Assembly: GCF_001623075.1 (NCBI RefSeq)
Contig: NZ_LMCF01000216.1
Coordinates: forward strand, 1-64,000
DNA from: Pseudovibrio sp. Ad37
Lineage (GTDB): Bacteria; Pseudomonadota; Alphaproteobacteria; Rhizobiales; Stappiaceae
Reading direction: 5' to 3'
DNA: 64,000 nt
Below are positions 26,173-35,658 of this stretch, one piece after another (the stretch's first letter is position 1; each line of letters starts with the position of its first letter). Made by a program: the position numbers and the translations under genes. The notes under the pieces were generated by a model. The model had not been told where the DNA came from. It ran no database searches and saw nothing but the letters and a program-made list of their open reading frames with translations.

Positions 26173-27669
26173 GTGAGCCCACTGAATTCATTATTTAAAA
26201 ACGCCAAGCTTGCCCTGACTGATGCACAAACAGCATTGGACAATCTAACGGGATCAGCGATTGACCTAACGGTCCCCACAGTCCGCCTGGGTGTAACCGG
26301 ATTGGCACGTTCCGGGAAGACTGTCTTTATCTCAGCCCTCGTTCACAATCTCATTGCCGGAGGCCGTCTGCCCTTGCTGGATGCTGCCGGCACAGGACGG
26401 CTTGCACGCGCATATCTTCAGCCCCAGCCCGATGACAACGTCCCGCGCTTCAACTATGAGCAGCATGTCGAGACACTGACAAAAGATCGCCTTTGGCCTG
26501 AGTCCACACATCAAATCTCCGAACTTCGCCTGACCATTGAATACGAGTCAGCCACATTCCTGAACCGTCAATTAGGCGGCGGCAAACTACACCTCGACAT
26601 CGTGGATTACCCCGGCGAGTGGCTTCTCGACCTTGTTCTGCTACGACAGGATTTCCGGCAATTCTCCGAGGAAGCCCTGAAACGCGCTAAAGCAAGGCCA
26701 GATTTGTCTGAAGAGTTCCTGTCAACACTCGCGCGCTATCAAGATAAGCTGCACGATGAGTTTTCAGAGGACATTGCAAAGGATCTGGCAAGTACCTTCA
26801 CCACATATTTGAGCCGATGCCGGGATGATGAGAACGCGCTTTCCATGCTGCCACCTGGTCGCTTCCTTATGCCCGGCGATATGAAGGGCACACCAGCCCT
26901 CACCTTCGCCCCGCTCAATCTGGGTGACACGCAGGTCAAATCCAAAGCAGGCACGCTCCTCGCCATCATGGAGCGCCGCTATGAAGCCTATCGCAAGCAT
27001 GTGGTGAGACCGTTCTTTAAAAACCACTTTGCCAAACTGGATAGACAGATTGTGCTCGTGGACGCACTCACAGCAATCAACGCTGGCCCCGAGGCCCTGG
27101 ATGATTTGAGCGGTGCCCTCACTGAGATTATGGGTGCATTCAGACCGGGCAAAGCAAGCTGGCTATTCTCAATAGTCTCTCGCAAGATTGACCGGATTCT
27201 GTTTGCAGCCACAAAGGCAGACCATCTGCGACGCGAGGATCATGATCATTTGGAGTTGCTCCTCAAACAGCTGGTTGAACGCGCAATCAATCGCGCAGAA
27301 TTCTCTGGAGCTTCAGTTGAAACACTCGCCCTTGCATCCGTAAGGGCCACTCGTCAGGCAACCGTCCACCACGATGGCGCAGAAACCCCTGCGCTCCTCG
27401 GCACGCCAATGCCAGAAGAAACCATCGGTGAGATGAAGTTTGACGGCGAAGAAGAAGCCGCCATTTTCCCCGGAGACCTTCCTGACGATCTTGGTGATCT
27501 GTTCTCCACCGAGCAAAACCATGACACACCGGAAGACCAGACCGCATTGAAGTATGTACGCTTCCGCCCTCCAAAGCTGGAACGGACAGCAGAGGGACTG
27601 ACCCTATCCCTTCCCCACATCCGCCTGGACAGTGCAATGGAGTTCTTGCTGGGAGACAAACTCGCATGA
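26173..27669 (+). CDS. ycjX: YcjX-family GTPase-like protein (DUF463)
   Basis: The 498-residue protein has an N-terminal P-loop GLARSGKT (about residues 43-50) followed by VFISALVHNL, and LDIVDYPGEWLLDL, the DUF463 signature that resembles a G3 motif. In E. coli ycjX-ycjF are induced by heat and envelope stress (phage shock genes neighbour them); the molecular function is not known. The start is GTG with a hairpin over the ribosome site. The stop overlaps the ycjF ATG by 4 nt. Confidence 0.9.
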   Translation: MSPLNSLFKNAKLALTDAQTALDNLTGSAIDLTVPTVRLGVTGLARSGKTVFISALVHNLIAGGRLPLLDAAGTGRLARAYLQPQPDDNVPRFNYEQHVETLTKDRLWPESTHQISELRLTIEYESATFLNRQLGGGKLHLDIVDYPGEWLLDLVLLRQDFRQFSEEALKRAKARPDLSEEFLSTLARYQDKLHDEFSEDIAKDLASTFTTYLSRCRDDENALSMLPPGRFLMPGDMKGTPALTFAPLNLGDTQVKSKAGTLLAIMERRYEAYRKHVVRPFFKNHFAKLDRQIVLVDALTAINAGPEALDDLSGALTEIMGAFRPGKASWLFSIVSRKIDRILFAATKADHLRREDHDHLELLLKQLVERAINRAEFSGASVETLALASVRATRQATVHHDGAETPALLGTPMPEETIGEMKFDGEEEAAIFPGDLPDDLGDLFSTEQNHDTPEDQTALKYVRFRPPKLERTAEGLTLSLPHIRLDSAMEFLLGDKLA

Positions 27670-28727
27670 CCATCAAGAAGACACAGCAACATAAGCCTCA
27701 GGCACGCCGTGCACCGAAAGCATTCAAACTGGATGACAACTCCGTCCGGTTGGAGGGAGAGTTTGCGCAGGAACCGCTTTCTTCTGAAGCCGTTGTGTCA
27801 GAAGAAGACGAAAACGCGTTGGCCCTGCCGCAAAACAATGTGGCCCCAGAGCCCAAACCAGCGAAGAGTCGCTGGAGCAAGATCATCGCCATTGGCGGTG
27901 GCGGCCTCGTCTCGCTTGCCGTTGGTCTGGCAGTAGATAGCCTGATCAGAGATCTCTTTGCCCGCTATGACTGGTTGGGCTGGACAGCTGTTGGCCTCAC
28001 CGCTCTCGGCTTTCTCGGACTGATCGGTTTGTTCTTCAAAGAATGGCGAGCACTCTCTCGACTGGAGCAAATAGACCATATACGCGATGATCTGCAGACC
28101 GCAGCAGACAATGATAGCGATAAAGAAGCCCGTGCGGCTCTACAAAAGCTAATGGCACTCTACGCAGACCGTCCGGAAACAGCTCATGGCCGTGCTCAAC
28201 TCAAAGGTCATATGCAGGAAATCATTGATGGGAGAGATCTCGTCAAGCTGGCAGAACGTGAGCTGATGGCCCCGATGGATGCCCGCGCGCGCTTAATCGT
28301 CATGGAAAGCGCAAAGCGTGTTTCTGTAGTTACCGCACTATCACCCCGTGCACTCGTTGATATCCTGATCGTTCTTTACGAGAACCTGCGCATTGTCCGC
28401 CGCATCTCTCGCCTCTACGGGGCTCGTCCCGGCGCACTCGGTTTCTGGCGTTTATCACGAGATGTCGCAGCTCACCTGGCCGTCACAGGTGGCATGGCAG
28501 CAGGAGATAGCCTGCTGGAACAGTTCATTGGTCAGGGATTAGCGGCAAAACTTTCCGCCCGCCTTGGCGAAGGATTGGTCAACGGCTTCCTCACAGCACG
28601 CATTGGCGTTGCAGCAATTCAAACCTGCCGCCCCGCACCATTCATCGCCACAAAAGGCCCGTCGCTAACAGAGCTCATGAGCGAGATCACGAAATCTGCC
28701 CCAGATGAAATTGTCGACCAAGATTAA
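27666..28727 (+). CDS. ycjF: YcjF-family inner-membrane protein (TIGR01620/DUF697)
   Basis: The 353-residue protein has a disordered N-terminal region, two membrane helices at about residues 72-92 and 102-122, and a C-terminal DUF697-type domain with glycine-rich helices (TGGMAAGDSLLEQFIGQGLAAKL, ARLGEGLVNGFLTARIGVAAI). It overlaps ycjX by 4 nt, the usual gene pair in proteobacteria. The function is unknown; a stress-related role is known only from expression in enterobacteria. Confidence 0.88.
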   Translation: MTIKKTQQHKPQARRAPKAFKLDDNSVRLEGEFAQEPLSSEAVVSEEDENALALPQNNVAPEPKPAKSRWSKIIAIGGGGLVSLAVGLAVDSLIRDLFARYDWLGWTAVGLTALGFLGLIGLFFKEWRALSRLEQIDHIRDDLQTAADNDSDKEARAALQKLMALYADRPETAHGRAQLKGHMQEIIDGRDLVKLAERELMAPMDARARLIVMESAKRVSVVTALSPRALVDILIVLYENLRIVRRISRLYGARPGALGFWRLSRDVAAHLAVTGGMAAGDSLLEQFIGQGLAAKLSARLGEGLVNGFLTARIGVAAIQTCRPAPFIATKGPSLTELMSEITKSAPDEIVDQD

Positions 28728-28811
28728 CGAATATCTCACGCCAGCCCTGTGCTTCCCCCAATCTCTTGGTATGTTCAAAGGACTGGCGAAACAAAGGCGG
28801 CAGACACAGCT

Positions 28812-29336
28812 ATGATCACACGCAAAGTCAAAGTGGTAGATGCACAAGACAACTGGGCCGAAGAGTTCCGGCTGGAGCAAGAAATTTTGCGTGAGCTGCT
28901 CGGAGATATTGTCGAAGACATTCACCACATTGGCAGCACCTCCGTGCCAGCCCTCGCTGCCAAACCAATTATCGACATCCTGCTGGAAGTCTCCAGCATC
29001 CCAGTACTCGATGCTCAATCTGCAAAGCTAATCAATCTCGGCTATGTGGCCAAAGGCGAGAACGGTATTGAAGGCCGCCGCTACTTCGAAAAAGGCGGAG
29101 ACAACCGAACCCACCACCTCCATGCGTTCAAATCAGGAGATCCACACGTCTACCGGCATCTGACCTTTCGTGATTACCTGAAAGCACACCCTGACGTTCG
29201 CGAGAAATACGCCCACCTGAAGAAGAAAACGGCACAGGAGGTCAACGGAGACGTCGAAGCCTATCGTGAAGGCAAAAATGATTTCGTTGAACTACATCTA
29301 GCCAAAGCAATTGACTGGGCAAGAGGCTCCTATTGA
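28812..29336 (+). CDS. GrpB-family (UPF0157) nucleotidyltransferase-like protein
   Basis: From the ATG at 28812 the protein has 174 residues, normal for the family; the GTG at 28749 would add an unlikely 21-residue leader. The motif HHIGSTSVPALAAKPIIDILLEV is the GrpB signature and looks like a minimal nucleotidyltransferase active site (GS...D.D-type). HHLHAF and HLTFRDYLKAHP are also typical. Function is not established. Confidence 0.88.
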   Translation: MITRKVKVVDAQDNWAEEFRLEQEILRELLGDIVEDIHHIGSTSVPALAAKPIIDILLEVSSIPVLDAQSAKLINLGYVAKGENGIEGRRYFEKGGDNRTHHLHAFKSGDPHVYRHLTFRDYLKAHPDVREKYAHLKKKTAQEVNGDVEAYREGKNDFVELHLAKAIDWARGSY

Positions 29337-29407
29337 TCCCTATGCTTTTGCCTAAGGTGTCAATTGCACTCTCGACACTGCACCGCTCAATCGCATAATG
29401 TGACCCC

Positions 29408-30583
29408 ATGTTTATTCAGTTTTTCGAAGAGCTAAAATCCGCTGGTTTACCCGTATCCGTACGCGAATATCTTACGCTTATGGAAGCGCTGGACGTTGAT
29501 CTGGCCGGCAAACGGGTGGAGGATTTTTACTTCCTCGCCCGTGCAACGCTGGTCAAAGACGAATCCAATCTGGACAAGTTTGATCGCGTCTTTGGTCACA
29601 CGTTCAACGGATTGGACCTGATGAGCGAAGTGGCAACCACAGACATTCCAGAGGAGTGGCTGCGCAAGCTCACAGAAAAGCACCTTTCTGAAGAAGAGAA
29701 GAAACTTATCGAATCCATGGGCGGCTTTGAAAAGCTCATGGAAACGCTACAAAAGCGACTGGAAGAGCAAAAAGAACGCCATCAGGGCGGCAACAAATGG
29801 ATCGGAACAGGTGGCACATCCCCGTTCGGCGCGTATGGCTACAACCCTGAAGGTATTCGGATTGGACAGGACGGCAGCCGCCATCGCCGCGCCGTCAAGG
29901 TTTGGGACAAGCGTGAGTTCAAGGATCTGGATGACACGGTTGAACTGGGCACCCGCAACATCAAGGTTGCCCTGAAGCGCCTGCGTAAATTCGCCAGAAC
30001 CGGAGCAGCTGATGAGCTGGATCTGGACAACACCATCAAATCCACCGCCCACAAAGGCCTGCTCGACATCCAAATGCGCCCGGAACGGCGCAACTCGGTC
30101 AAAGTGCTTTTATTCTTCGACATCGGCGGCTCAATGGATGACCACATTCGCGTCTGCGAAGAACTTTTCTCTGCTGCCAAAACCGAATTCAAGGTGATGG
30201 AATACTTCTACTTCCACAATTGCCTCTATGAGTTCGTCTGGAAAAACAATCACCGCCGCCACACAGAGCGCATCAATACGATGGACGTGCTCCATAAATA
30301 TCCAAGCGATTACAAAGTGATCTTCATTGGCGACGCTTCAATGAGCCCCTATGAGATCACTTACCCCGGCGGTTCAGTCGAACATAGGAACGAAGAAGCA
30401 GGTAACGTCTGGTTAAAACGCGTGACAGACCTTTATCAAAAAGCAGTCTGGCTCAATCCGGTACGGGAAAAGCATTGGGATTACACCCATTCCATCGGCA
30501 TGATGAAAGAGTTGTTTGACCAGCGCATGTACCCTCTCACTCTGGAAGGTATGGATTCCGCCATGAAGGAACTTGTGCGCTAG
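29408..30583 (+). CDS. VWA-domain CoxE-like protein, likely MoxR partner
   Basis: The 391-residue protein starts MFIQFFEELKSAGLPVSVREYL, typical of the CoxE/YehP-type VWA proteins that pair with MoxR ATPases. The MIDAS-like motif is DIGGSMDDH at about residues 240-248, with Gly where the canonical DxSxS has Ser; this variant is common in the subfamily. GTGGTSPFGAYGYNPEGIRIG and GSVEHRNEEAG are other family blocks. The TAG stop codon is the first three bases of repeat copy 2. Confidence 0.87.
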   Translation: MFIQFFEELKSAGLPVSVREYLTLMEALDVDLAGKRVEDFYFLARATLVKDESNLDKFDRVFGHTFNGLDLMSEVATTDIPEEWLRKLTEKHLSEEEKKLIESMGGFEKLMETLQKRLEEQKERHQGGNKWIGTGGTSPFGAYGYNPEGIRIGQDGSRHRRAVKVWDKREFKDLDDTVELGTRNIKVALKRLRKFARTGAADELDLDNTIKSTAHKGLLDIQMRPERRNSVKVLLFFDIGGSMDDHIRVCEELFSAAKTEFKVMEYFYFHNCLYEFVWKNNHRRHTERINTMDVLHKYPSDYKVIFIGDASMSPYEITYPGGSVEHRNEEAGNVWLKRVTDLYQKAVWLNPVREKHWDYTHSIGMMKELFDQRMYPLTLEGMDSAMKELVR

Positions 30584-30619
30584 AGCGTGTTCCACTTGAT
30601 TGGTTTCAATCAAACGACA
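30581..30619. repeat. Palindromic intergenic repeat, copy 2
   Basis: This begins TAGAGCGTGTTCC and continues with TTGATTG-gttt-CAATCAA. It matches copy 1 (10869) at 36 of 39 positions, but two substitutions shorten the hairpin from 11 to 7 bp. Its first three bases are the stop codon of the VWA gene. The rest of the gap to 30815 shows nothing I recognise. Confidence 0.75.
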
Positions 30620-30815
30620 CAGTGCATTTAACCTCCCCTTTTTGTAATTTTACAACTAGACTGCAAGTAGCATTGAGATCTAGACAGCAACCGCGCTTGG
30701 CAAAAAGCATGCTTCACACCTGTTTTGGAGAAGAAGCTGCAACACGCTTTCAGCTGGGCGCAAGCTGATTGCGTTAGGCAACAAGTGCACCAGAAGGGCT
30801 AAGAGAGGCTATGCT

Positions 30816-32519
30816 GTGAGCAAATCTATTTTGTGGCAACTGTTTACAAGGACATCGGCAGGCACCATCGCCTTCATTGCACCGTTCCTTGCTACCAATG
30901 CCAACGCGACAACAATTCCGCCCATTAACTCGCTTATTCCAGCGCTCATAATTGAAAGCTGTCTCGACAAAACCGATGCAGCTTTGGACAGCCCGGAATT
31001 CATCGATTGCCTGACCAACACCCTCACCAGACAACCTGAGGGCGATAACATACATAGCAGCGATCCGACGCATAGGCCCTCAACAGCGAACCATATCGCC
31101 AACTCACCAGATCGTCTGGATGGCACCAACGTGGTTGTTTGCGCCTCTGAGAACGCTGGCTACACCAAGTGCAAGATCTCGAACGCCAACCGCAATTACG
31201 TCCAGCTGCTGCGTCAGACCTCCTCAGCGCTCTGCAAACTCAATGAAAGCTGGGGCGTCGTCCCATCACATCTTTGGACGGATAAAGGCTGTTCTGGCAT
31301 CTTCTATGTTGGCAACAAACCGTACGCTCGCAAAACCGTAAACACGGTAAGCGCCAGTTCGTCTTCACTAAAGAAGCAGATCAAGTCAACCAGCTCAGGT
31401 GGTTTAATCACCCCCATTCCGCAGCTTCCTGAATTTACGAAGGACGGATGGCGTAAATGTGCTCTCGAATTTCAGGTTTGCGAGCTGCCCTACGCAACAA
31501 CCGTTCGCTTCGGCAGGCCCGGCGCATTTTACGAGAAGTCTGCGAAAGGTGATGTACATTGCCGGACCGATTTCTTCGGAGACCCAGATCCTGCCTCGAA
31601 AAAAGCATGCTATTACAAGCTGAAGCGGGATAGCACATCTCCACAGGCTGCGCCTCCAACGCAGGTTGTGACACAAGACTTGCCACCATTGGAAAACAGC
31701 CAGATCGCACCGGAAGATGATCTGGCAATCAATGTGGCCGAACCACTCTGGAAGGCCCGCCGCGCCTGCTCCACACTGGGCAGCAAGATCATCGCAACCA
31801 AGAATTCCCTGTCAGAATTGCCGCCTGTCTATTTGGGCCTCGGCACATTCACCAATCAGCAGATGAACCAGAAACCGGTACTGGTACGGACAGGGGACAA
31901 ACTCGCTGGTCGCGGTGTCTACCAAAGTCAGGGCATGTACGTGCCCTTCAACTTTTCCTGCGCGCTCAACAGCAACGGAAGAGCCGCCCAACATTTTGTT
32001 TTCCATGAGCAAAACACAGATCTCATAACGCAGGACCTTCTGCCAAACCCTGACAAATTCCTTCAGGAAAAGGCTCCACTGAATGGATTTGATGGTCCTT
32101 ATGTCTGGGTGTCTGGCCTCCCAACAGGTGCAGGCGACAAGAGCGCTGTTTTGGTCCATGGCGTACCAGAAACAGACGATACCGACTTTTACGCCCGTTG
32201 CCTGGCTGGAAGCGGTGATATCGAGATCATGTTTCAGTCAACCATCCCTGCTTTGCAGGAAGGCGATAGTATCCTGATTTCGCTAAGCACAAGGCCGTTC
32301 AAGGAAAGCTATGTTGGCGTCGGCAGTTCGTTGAATCAGGAAGCCGGTGTTTCCCTGCCACTCCTTACTTTGAGCAATGGCTCTTCACTTTGGAACCGAA
32401 TGGTGCGAGACAACGAACTGAAGATCAATCTGGGCGGCTATGCTATCTACAACGTAAGCCTCAAAGGCAGCGCCAAGCACGTACGCAACTTCATCCGCGC
32501 ATGCAGCGCCAGCAAATAA
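30816..32519 (+). CDS. Secreted cysteine-rich protein with a DUF3011-like domain
   Basis: The 567-residue protein has a signal peptide (ending ATNANA at about residue 31). At about 105-165 it carries a DUF3011-like pattern: VVVCASENAGYTKCKI, VQLLRQTSSALCKL, SWGVV and LWTDKGCSGIFYVG. At about 210-270 a second block, WRKCALEFQVCELP, TTVRFGRPGAFYE and FGDPDPASKKACYY, resembles a small disulfide-bonded carbohydrate-binding-type module seen at the end of secreted enzymes. The last 250 residues (about 310-566) are a beta-rich region I cannot assign. The paired cysteines and signal peptide suggest a periplasmic or surface binding protein. Confidence 0.65.
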   Translation: MSKSILWQLFTRTSAGTIAFIAPFLATNANATTIPPINSLIPALIIESCLDKTDAALDSPEFIDCLTNTLTRQPEGDNIHSSDPTHRPSTANHIANSPDRLDGTNVVVCASENAGYTKCKISNANRNYVQLLRQTSSALCKLNESWGVVPSHLWTDKGCSGIFYVGNKPYARKTVNTVSASSSSLKKQIKSTSSGGLITPIPQLPEFTKDGWRKCALEFQVCELPYATTVRFGRPGAFYEKSAKGDVHCRTDFFGDPDPASKKACYYKLKRDSTSPQAAPPTQVVTQDLPPLENSQIAPEDDLAINVAEPLWKARRACSTLGSKIIATKNSLSELPPVYLGLGTFTNQQMNQKPVLVRTGDKLAGRGVYQSQGMYVPFNFSCALNSNGRAAQHFVFHEQNTDLITQDLLPNPDKFLQEKAPLNGFDGPYVWVSGLPTGAGDKSAVLVHGVPETDDTDFYARCLAGSGDIEIMFQSTIPALQEGDSILISLSTRPFKESYVGVGSSLNQEAGVSLPLLTLSNGSSLWNRMVRDNELKINLGGYAIYNVSLKGSAKHVRNFIRACSASK

Positions 32520-32525
32520 CCTAGG

Positions 32526-33311
32526 CTACGCAGTCTTGAAGTATTTGCCCGGCGTCGTGCCAAACGCTTTGCGGAACTGAGAAATGAACGGACTTGGCCC
32601 TTCATAGCCAAGTTTGAAAGCCACATCACCCACACTTCGGCCTGCTGAGAGCAGCTCCAAAGCACGAAACAGCTTGGCCTGCCCACACCATTTGCGATAA
32701 CTCCAGCCCGTCTCATCAAAGAATCGCCGCTCAAACGTGCGCTGGGACATAAGCGTCCGCTCCGCAGCATCCGCAAGGCTCGGCAGGTGCGCAGGGCATG
32801 ACAGGATAGACTGGCAAAGCTCTTTCAAAAGCGCGTGGTTGACTGGCATCGGCAACTGCAGCGGCGCATCTGGTAAACTCTTCAATTGATCAACAATCAC
32901 CTGCGCAATCCGCGCTGTCGCCCCATCAAGCGCATAGTCCCGGGGCGCTGCCATAATCTCCTGTATCAGCTCGCGTAAGAGCGGCGTCACCTGCACCACA
33001 ACAGGCTTATCAGAAAGTCGCTCAGACCAGTCCTCTCGCAGATACAGGCTCCGAAATTGTGTTTTGATCGGATAGACAGTCCGATGCATCATACCTCCGG
33101 GAACCCAGACTGCACGCTCTGGCGGTACAACAAATGTCCCCTCCTCAGTAAACACAGTCGTGGACCCTTGCATGATATGAACCAGCTGCCCGCGTGAATG
33201 CGCATGCGGCTCCCCCTGCCCGCCAATGGGCATATCTACCGCATAAGCAACAATGGGTTGCGGACGATCCACCTCATGTGGGTCTGCAAAAACATCAGCA
33301 TGAATGGGCAT
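32526..33311 (-). CDS. AraC-family transcriptional regulator with N-terminal cupin
   Basis: The protein has an N-terminal cupin sensor (GGQGEPHAHSRGQLVHIMQGSTTV) and a C-terminal AraC double helix-turn-helix (LADAAERTLMSQRTFERRFFDETG, VGDVAFKLGYEGPSPFISQFRKAFGTTPGKY). The ATG at 33311 has AGG 7 nt upstream. It is divergent to the MFS gene at 33420, with a 108-nt shared gap, so it most likely controls that transporter. The ligand cannot be told from the sequence. Confidence 0.88.
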   Translation of the reverse strand: MPIHADVFADPHEVDRPQPIVAYAVDMPIGGQGEPHAHSRGQLVHIMQGSTTVFTEEGTFVVPPERAVWVPGGMMHRTVYPIKTQFRSLYLREDWSERLSDKPVVVQVTPLLRELIQEIMAAPRDYALDGATARIAQVIVDQLKSLPDAPLQLPMPVNHALLKELCQSILSCPAHLPSLADAAERTLMSQRTFERRFFDETGWSYRKWCGQAKLFRALELLSAGRSVGDVAFKLGYEGPSPFISQFRKAFGTTPGKYFKTA

Positions 33312-33419
33312 CAAACACCTCTTGGCGACTTCAAGATATTTTTTGGCAAACTAGTGCTATCACGTAAACAAACTTTTCGCTTACTTAATTGCAAAACTCA
33401 TTTCTAAGAACGAAGCACC

Positions 33420-34637
33420 ATGTTGAATATCATTAAAGACATCAGAGCCGACTGGCGCTCACCCTTTGTATTTTTGTTGGTCCTCACCGTCGCCTCACAA
33501 CTCTCATTCTCTGTGTGGTGGAACCTCATCAATAACTTTGCAGTCAACTCGCTCGATTTCACCGGGCAGGAAATCGGCATTCAGCAGTCCATCCGCGAAA
33601 TCCCCGGCCTGCTGGCATTCACAGTCATTTTCATGCTGCTGATCTTCAAAGAACAAACGTTCACGTTGATCTCGTTGGGACTAATGGGCTTCGGCATTGC
33701 AATCACCGGATACTTCCCATCCGCGATCGGCTTTTACGCCACCACCCTCATCATGTCTTTCGGCTTCCACTACTACGAGACGCTCAAGCAGTCTCTATCC
33801 CTGCAGTGGTTACCTAAGAAAGACGCCCCGGCACTGCTCGGGCAAATTATTGCGGTCTCGTCACTGGTCTCACTGTGCATCTACGGCTCGATCATGATCG
33901 GTTGGAAGACGTTTGACCTATCCTATGAGCAAGTGTTCCTGTGGGCAGGAATTGCAGGCATGGCTCTAACTATCTTTGCAGCCTTTGCCTTCCCAAAGTA
34001 CAAAGCACACGTGGAACAGCACAAAAAGCTGATCCTGCGCAAACGCTATTGGCTCTACTATGCGCTCACCTTCATGAGTGGTGCCCGCCGTCAAATCTTT
34101 ACAGTTTTCGCAGGCTTCCTGATGGTCGAACGCTTTGGCTATGAAGTGCATGAAGTTGCAGCGCTGTTTCTGCTGAATGGCGCAATCAACATGTTCCTCG
34201 CTCCAAAAATTGGCGCTTTCATTGGCCGAGTTGGCGAGCGAACCGCACTGACTTGCGAGTATGTCGGCTTGATCATCGTTTTCCTGTCCTACGCCTTCGT
34301 CACCAACGTGTACGTGGCTGGCACCCTTTACGTAATCGACCATGCTTTCTTCGCCATGGCCATCGCAATGAAGACCTACTTCCAGAAGATCGCAGATCCG
34401 GCAGACATTGCACCAACCTCCGCTGTCGACTTCACCATCAACCACATCGCAGCTGTGGTGATTCCGGTGGTATTTGGCACAATCTGGCTTTTCTCCCCTG
34501 CACTGGTGTTCATCGCAGGCGCATCCATGGCTGCTGTTAGCCTGATCCTGAGCCGCATGATCCCGCGCAATCCGGAGCCAGGTATGGAAACCGTTTGGGT
34601 CCCGGCTCGTCAGCCACAAGCCGTCGGCGCTGAGTAG
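33420..34637 (+). CDS. MFS transporter
   Basis: The 405-residue protein shows about 12 hydrophobic segments, e.g. VFLLVLTVASQLSFSVWW and the pair GFGIAITGYFPSAIGFYATTLI. It is a major facilitator of unknown substrate. Its place opposite an AraC-cupin regulator suggests inducible export or uptake of a small organic compound. It ends 18 nt before a bidirectional terminator shared with the ferredoxin gene. Confidence 0.8.
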   Translation: MLNIIKDIRADWRSPFVFLLVLTVASQLSFSVWWNLINNFAVNSLDFTGQEIGIQQSIREIPGLLAFTVIFMLLIFKEQTFTLISLGLMGFGIAITGYFPSAIGFYATTLIMSFGFHYYETLKQSLSLQWLPKKDAPALLGQIIAVSSLVSLCIYGSIMIGWKTFDLSYEQVFLWAGIAGMALTIFAAFAFPKYKAHVEQHKKLILRKRYWLYYALTFMSGARRQIFTVFAGFLMVERFGYEVHEVAALFLLNGAINMFLAPKIGAFIGRVGERTALTCEYVGLIIVFLSYAFVTNVYVAGTLYVIDHAFFAMAIAMKTYFQKIADPADIAPTSAVDFTINHIAAVVIPVVFGTIWLFSPALVFIAGASMAAVSLILSRMIPRNPEPGMETVWVPARQPQAVGAE

Positions 34638-34654
34638 GCATCCCATAACCCAAC

Positions 34655-34688
34655 AAAAAAGGCTGGCCCAATCGGACCAGCCTTTTTT
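34655..34688. terminator. Bidirectional terminator between MFS and ferredoxin genes
   Basis: AAAAAAGGCTGG (34655-34666) and CCAGCCTTTTTT (34677-34688) form a 12-bp perfect stem. Both strands give a T-run, which suits the two convergent genes. Confidence 0.9.
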
Positions 34689-34708
34689 CATTCAAGCTCT
34701 GCAGCTGC

Positions 34709-35071
<363 letters not shown>

Positions 35072-35150
35072 TCAGATACATGCAGGCGCCCAGCTATTCA
35101 AGAACTTCTGAACCAGACCTTATGGTCAAACCCGCGCAGCCAATCTCGCA

Positions 35151-35486
35151 TTACAAATTCCGCAGCTTTGAAAGATCCGCAGACACCTCCGTAAGGCAAG
35201 TCTCAACAGTCACCAGCAATGGCACGACTCCACTCGCAGCTTCCTGCTCAGCTTGCTCCAGCGCCTCCCCAAGCGCAAACGCACCAACACCGCGCGCAGA
35301 GCCTTTAAAGCGATGCAGCAAGGCACGAAGGGCTTCTGTTCCCATTGTCTCGCACAATCCCCGACGGAACTCTTCTATCTGATGAGCAAACATCTCCAGG
35401 ATCTGACCTTGCAAATCCGGGTCATCAAACGTCACAGAAGAGAAGTGATCCCTACATATAGCACTTGTAGTTTTATGTAGTTCCAT
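35151..35486 (-). CDS. Histidine phosphotransfer (Hpt) domain protein
   Basis: The protein has about 111 residues and a four-helix Hpt pattern, with the phospho-acceptor His in LLHRFKGSARGVGAFALG (about residue 57). Hpt proteins relay phosphate between hybrid kinases and response regulators. A TTG two codons upstream (35492) is nearer to GGAGG, so the start is uncertain. It is a stand-alone gene; no kinase is adjacent. The SixA-type phosphatase of this window is a possible partner by family, which is inference. Confidence 0.82.
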   Translation of the reverse strand: MELHKTTSAICRDHFSSVTFDDPDLQGQILEMFAHQIEEFRRGLCETMGTEALRALLHRFKGSARGVGAFALGEALEQAEQEAASGVVPLLVTVETCLTEVSADLSKLRNL

Positions 35487-35519
35487 AGCCAAGTTTACGT
35501 TAGGCCTCCAAACACAGCC

Positions 35520-35575
35520 AAGTGACTCAAAGTTATCGCGATATTCGGAAAGTTGATTCGCTTGAGTGACTCAAA
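35520..35575. repeat. Paired AGTGACTCAAA motifs upstream of the Hpt gene
   Basis: AGTGACTCAAA occurs at about 35520 and again at about 35565. The second copy lies in the 13-nt palindrome TTGAGTGACTCAA. The paired, 45-nt-spaced arrangement upstream of the Hpt gene is what a dimeric regulator's operators would look like. The regulator is unknown. Confidence 0.4.
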
Positions 35576-35658
35576 CCCTGCCACCACCAAGACTCTACCC
35601 CTCATTTCCCATAGGCAACGGAATCTAGTCCCCAAAAGAAAACACAGGTTTTTATTTC

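Noticed and set aside
28749-28811. GTG start that would extend the GrpB-family protein by 21 residues
   Set aside because: The family starts near the ATG at 28812 and the extension has no conserved features.
33966-34691. 241-codon minus-strand frame
   Set aside because: Antisense to the MFS gene and across its terminator; rich in Cys/His, typical for a shadow of membrane codons.
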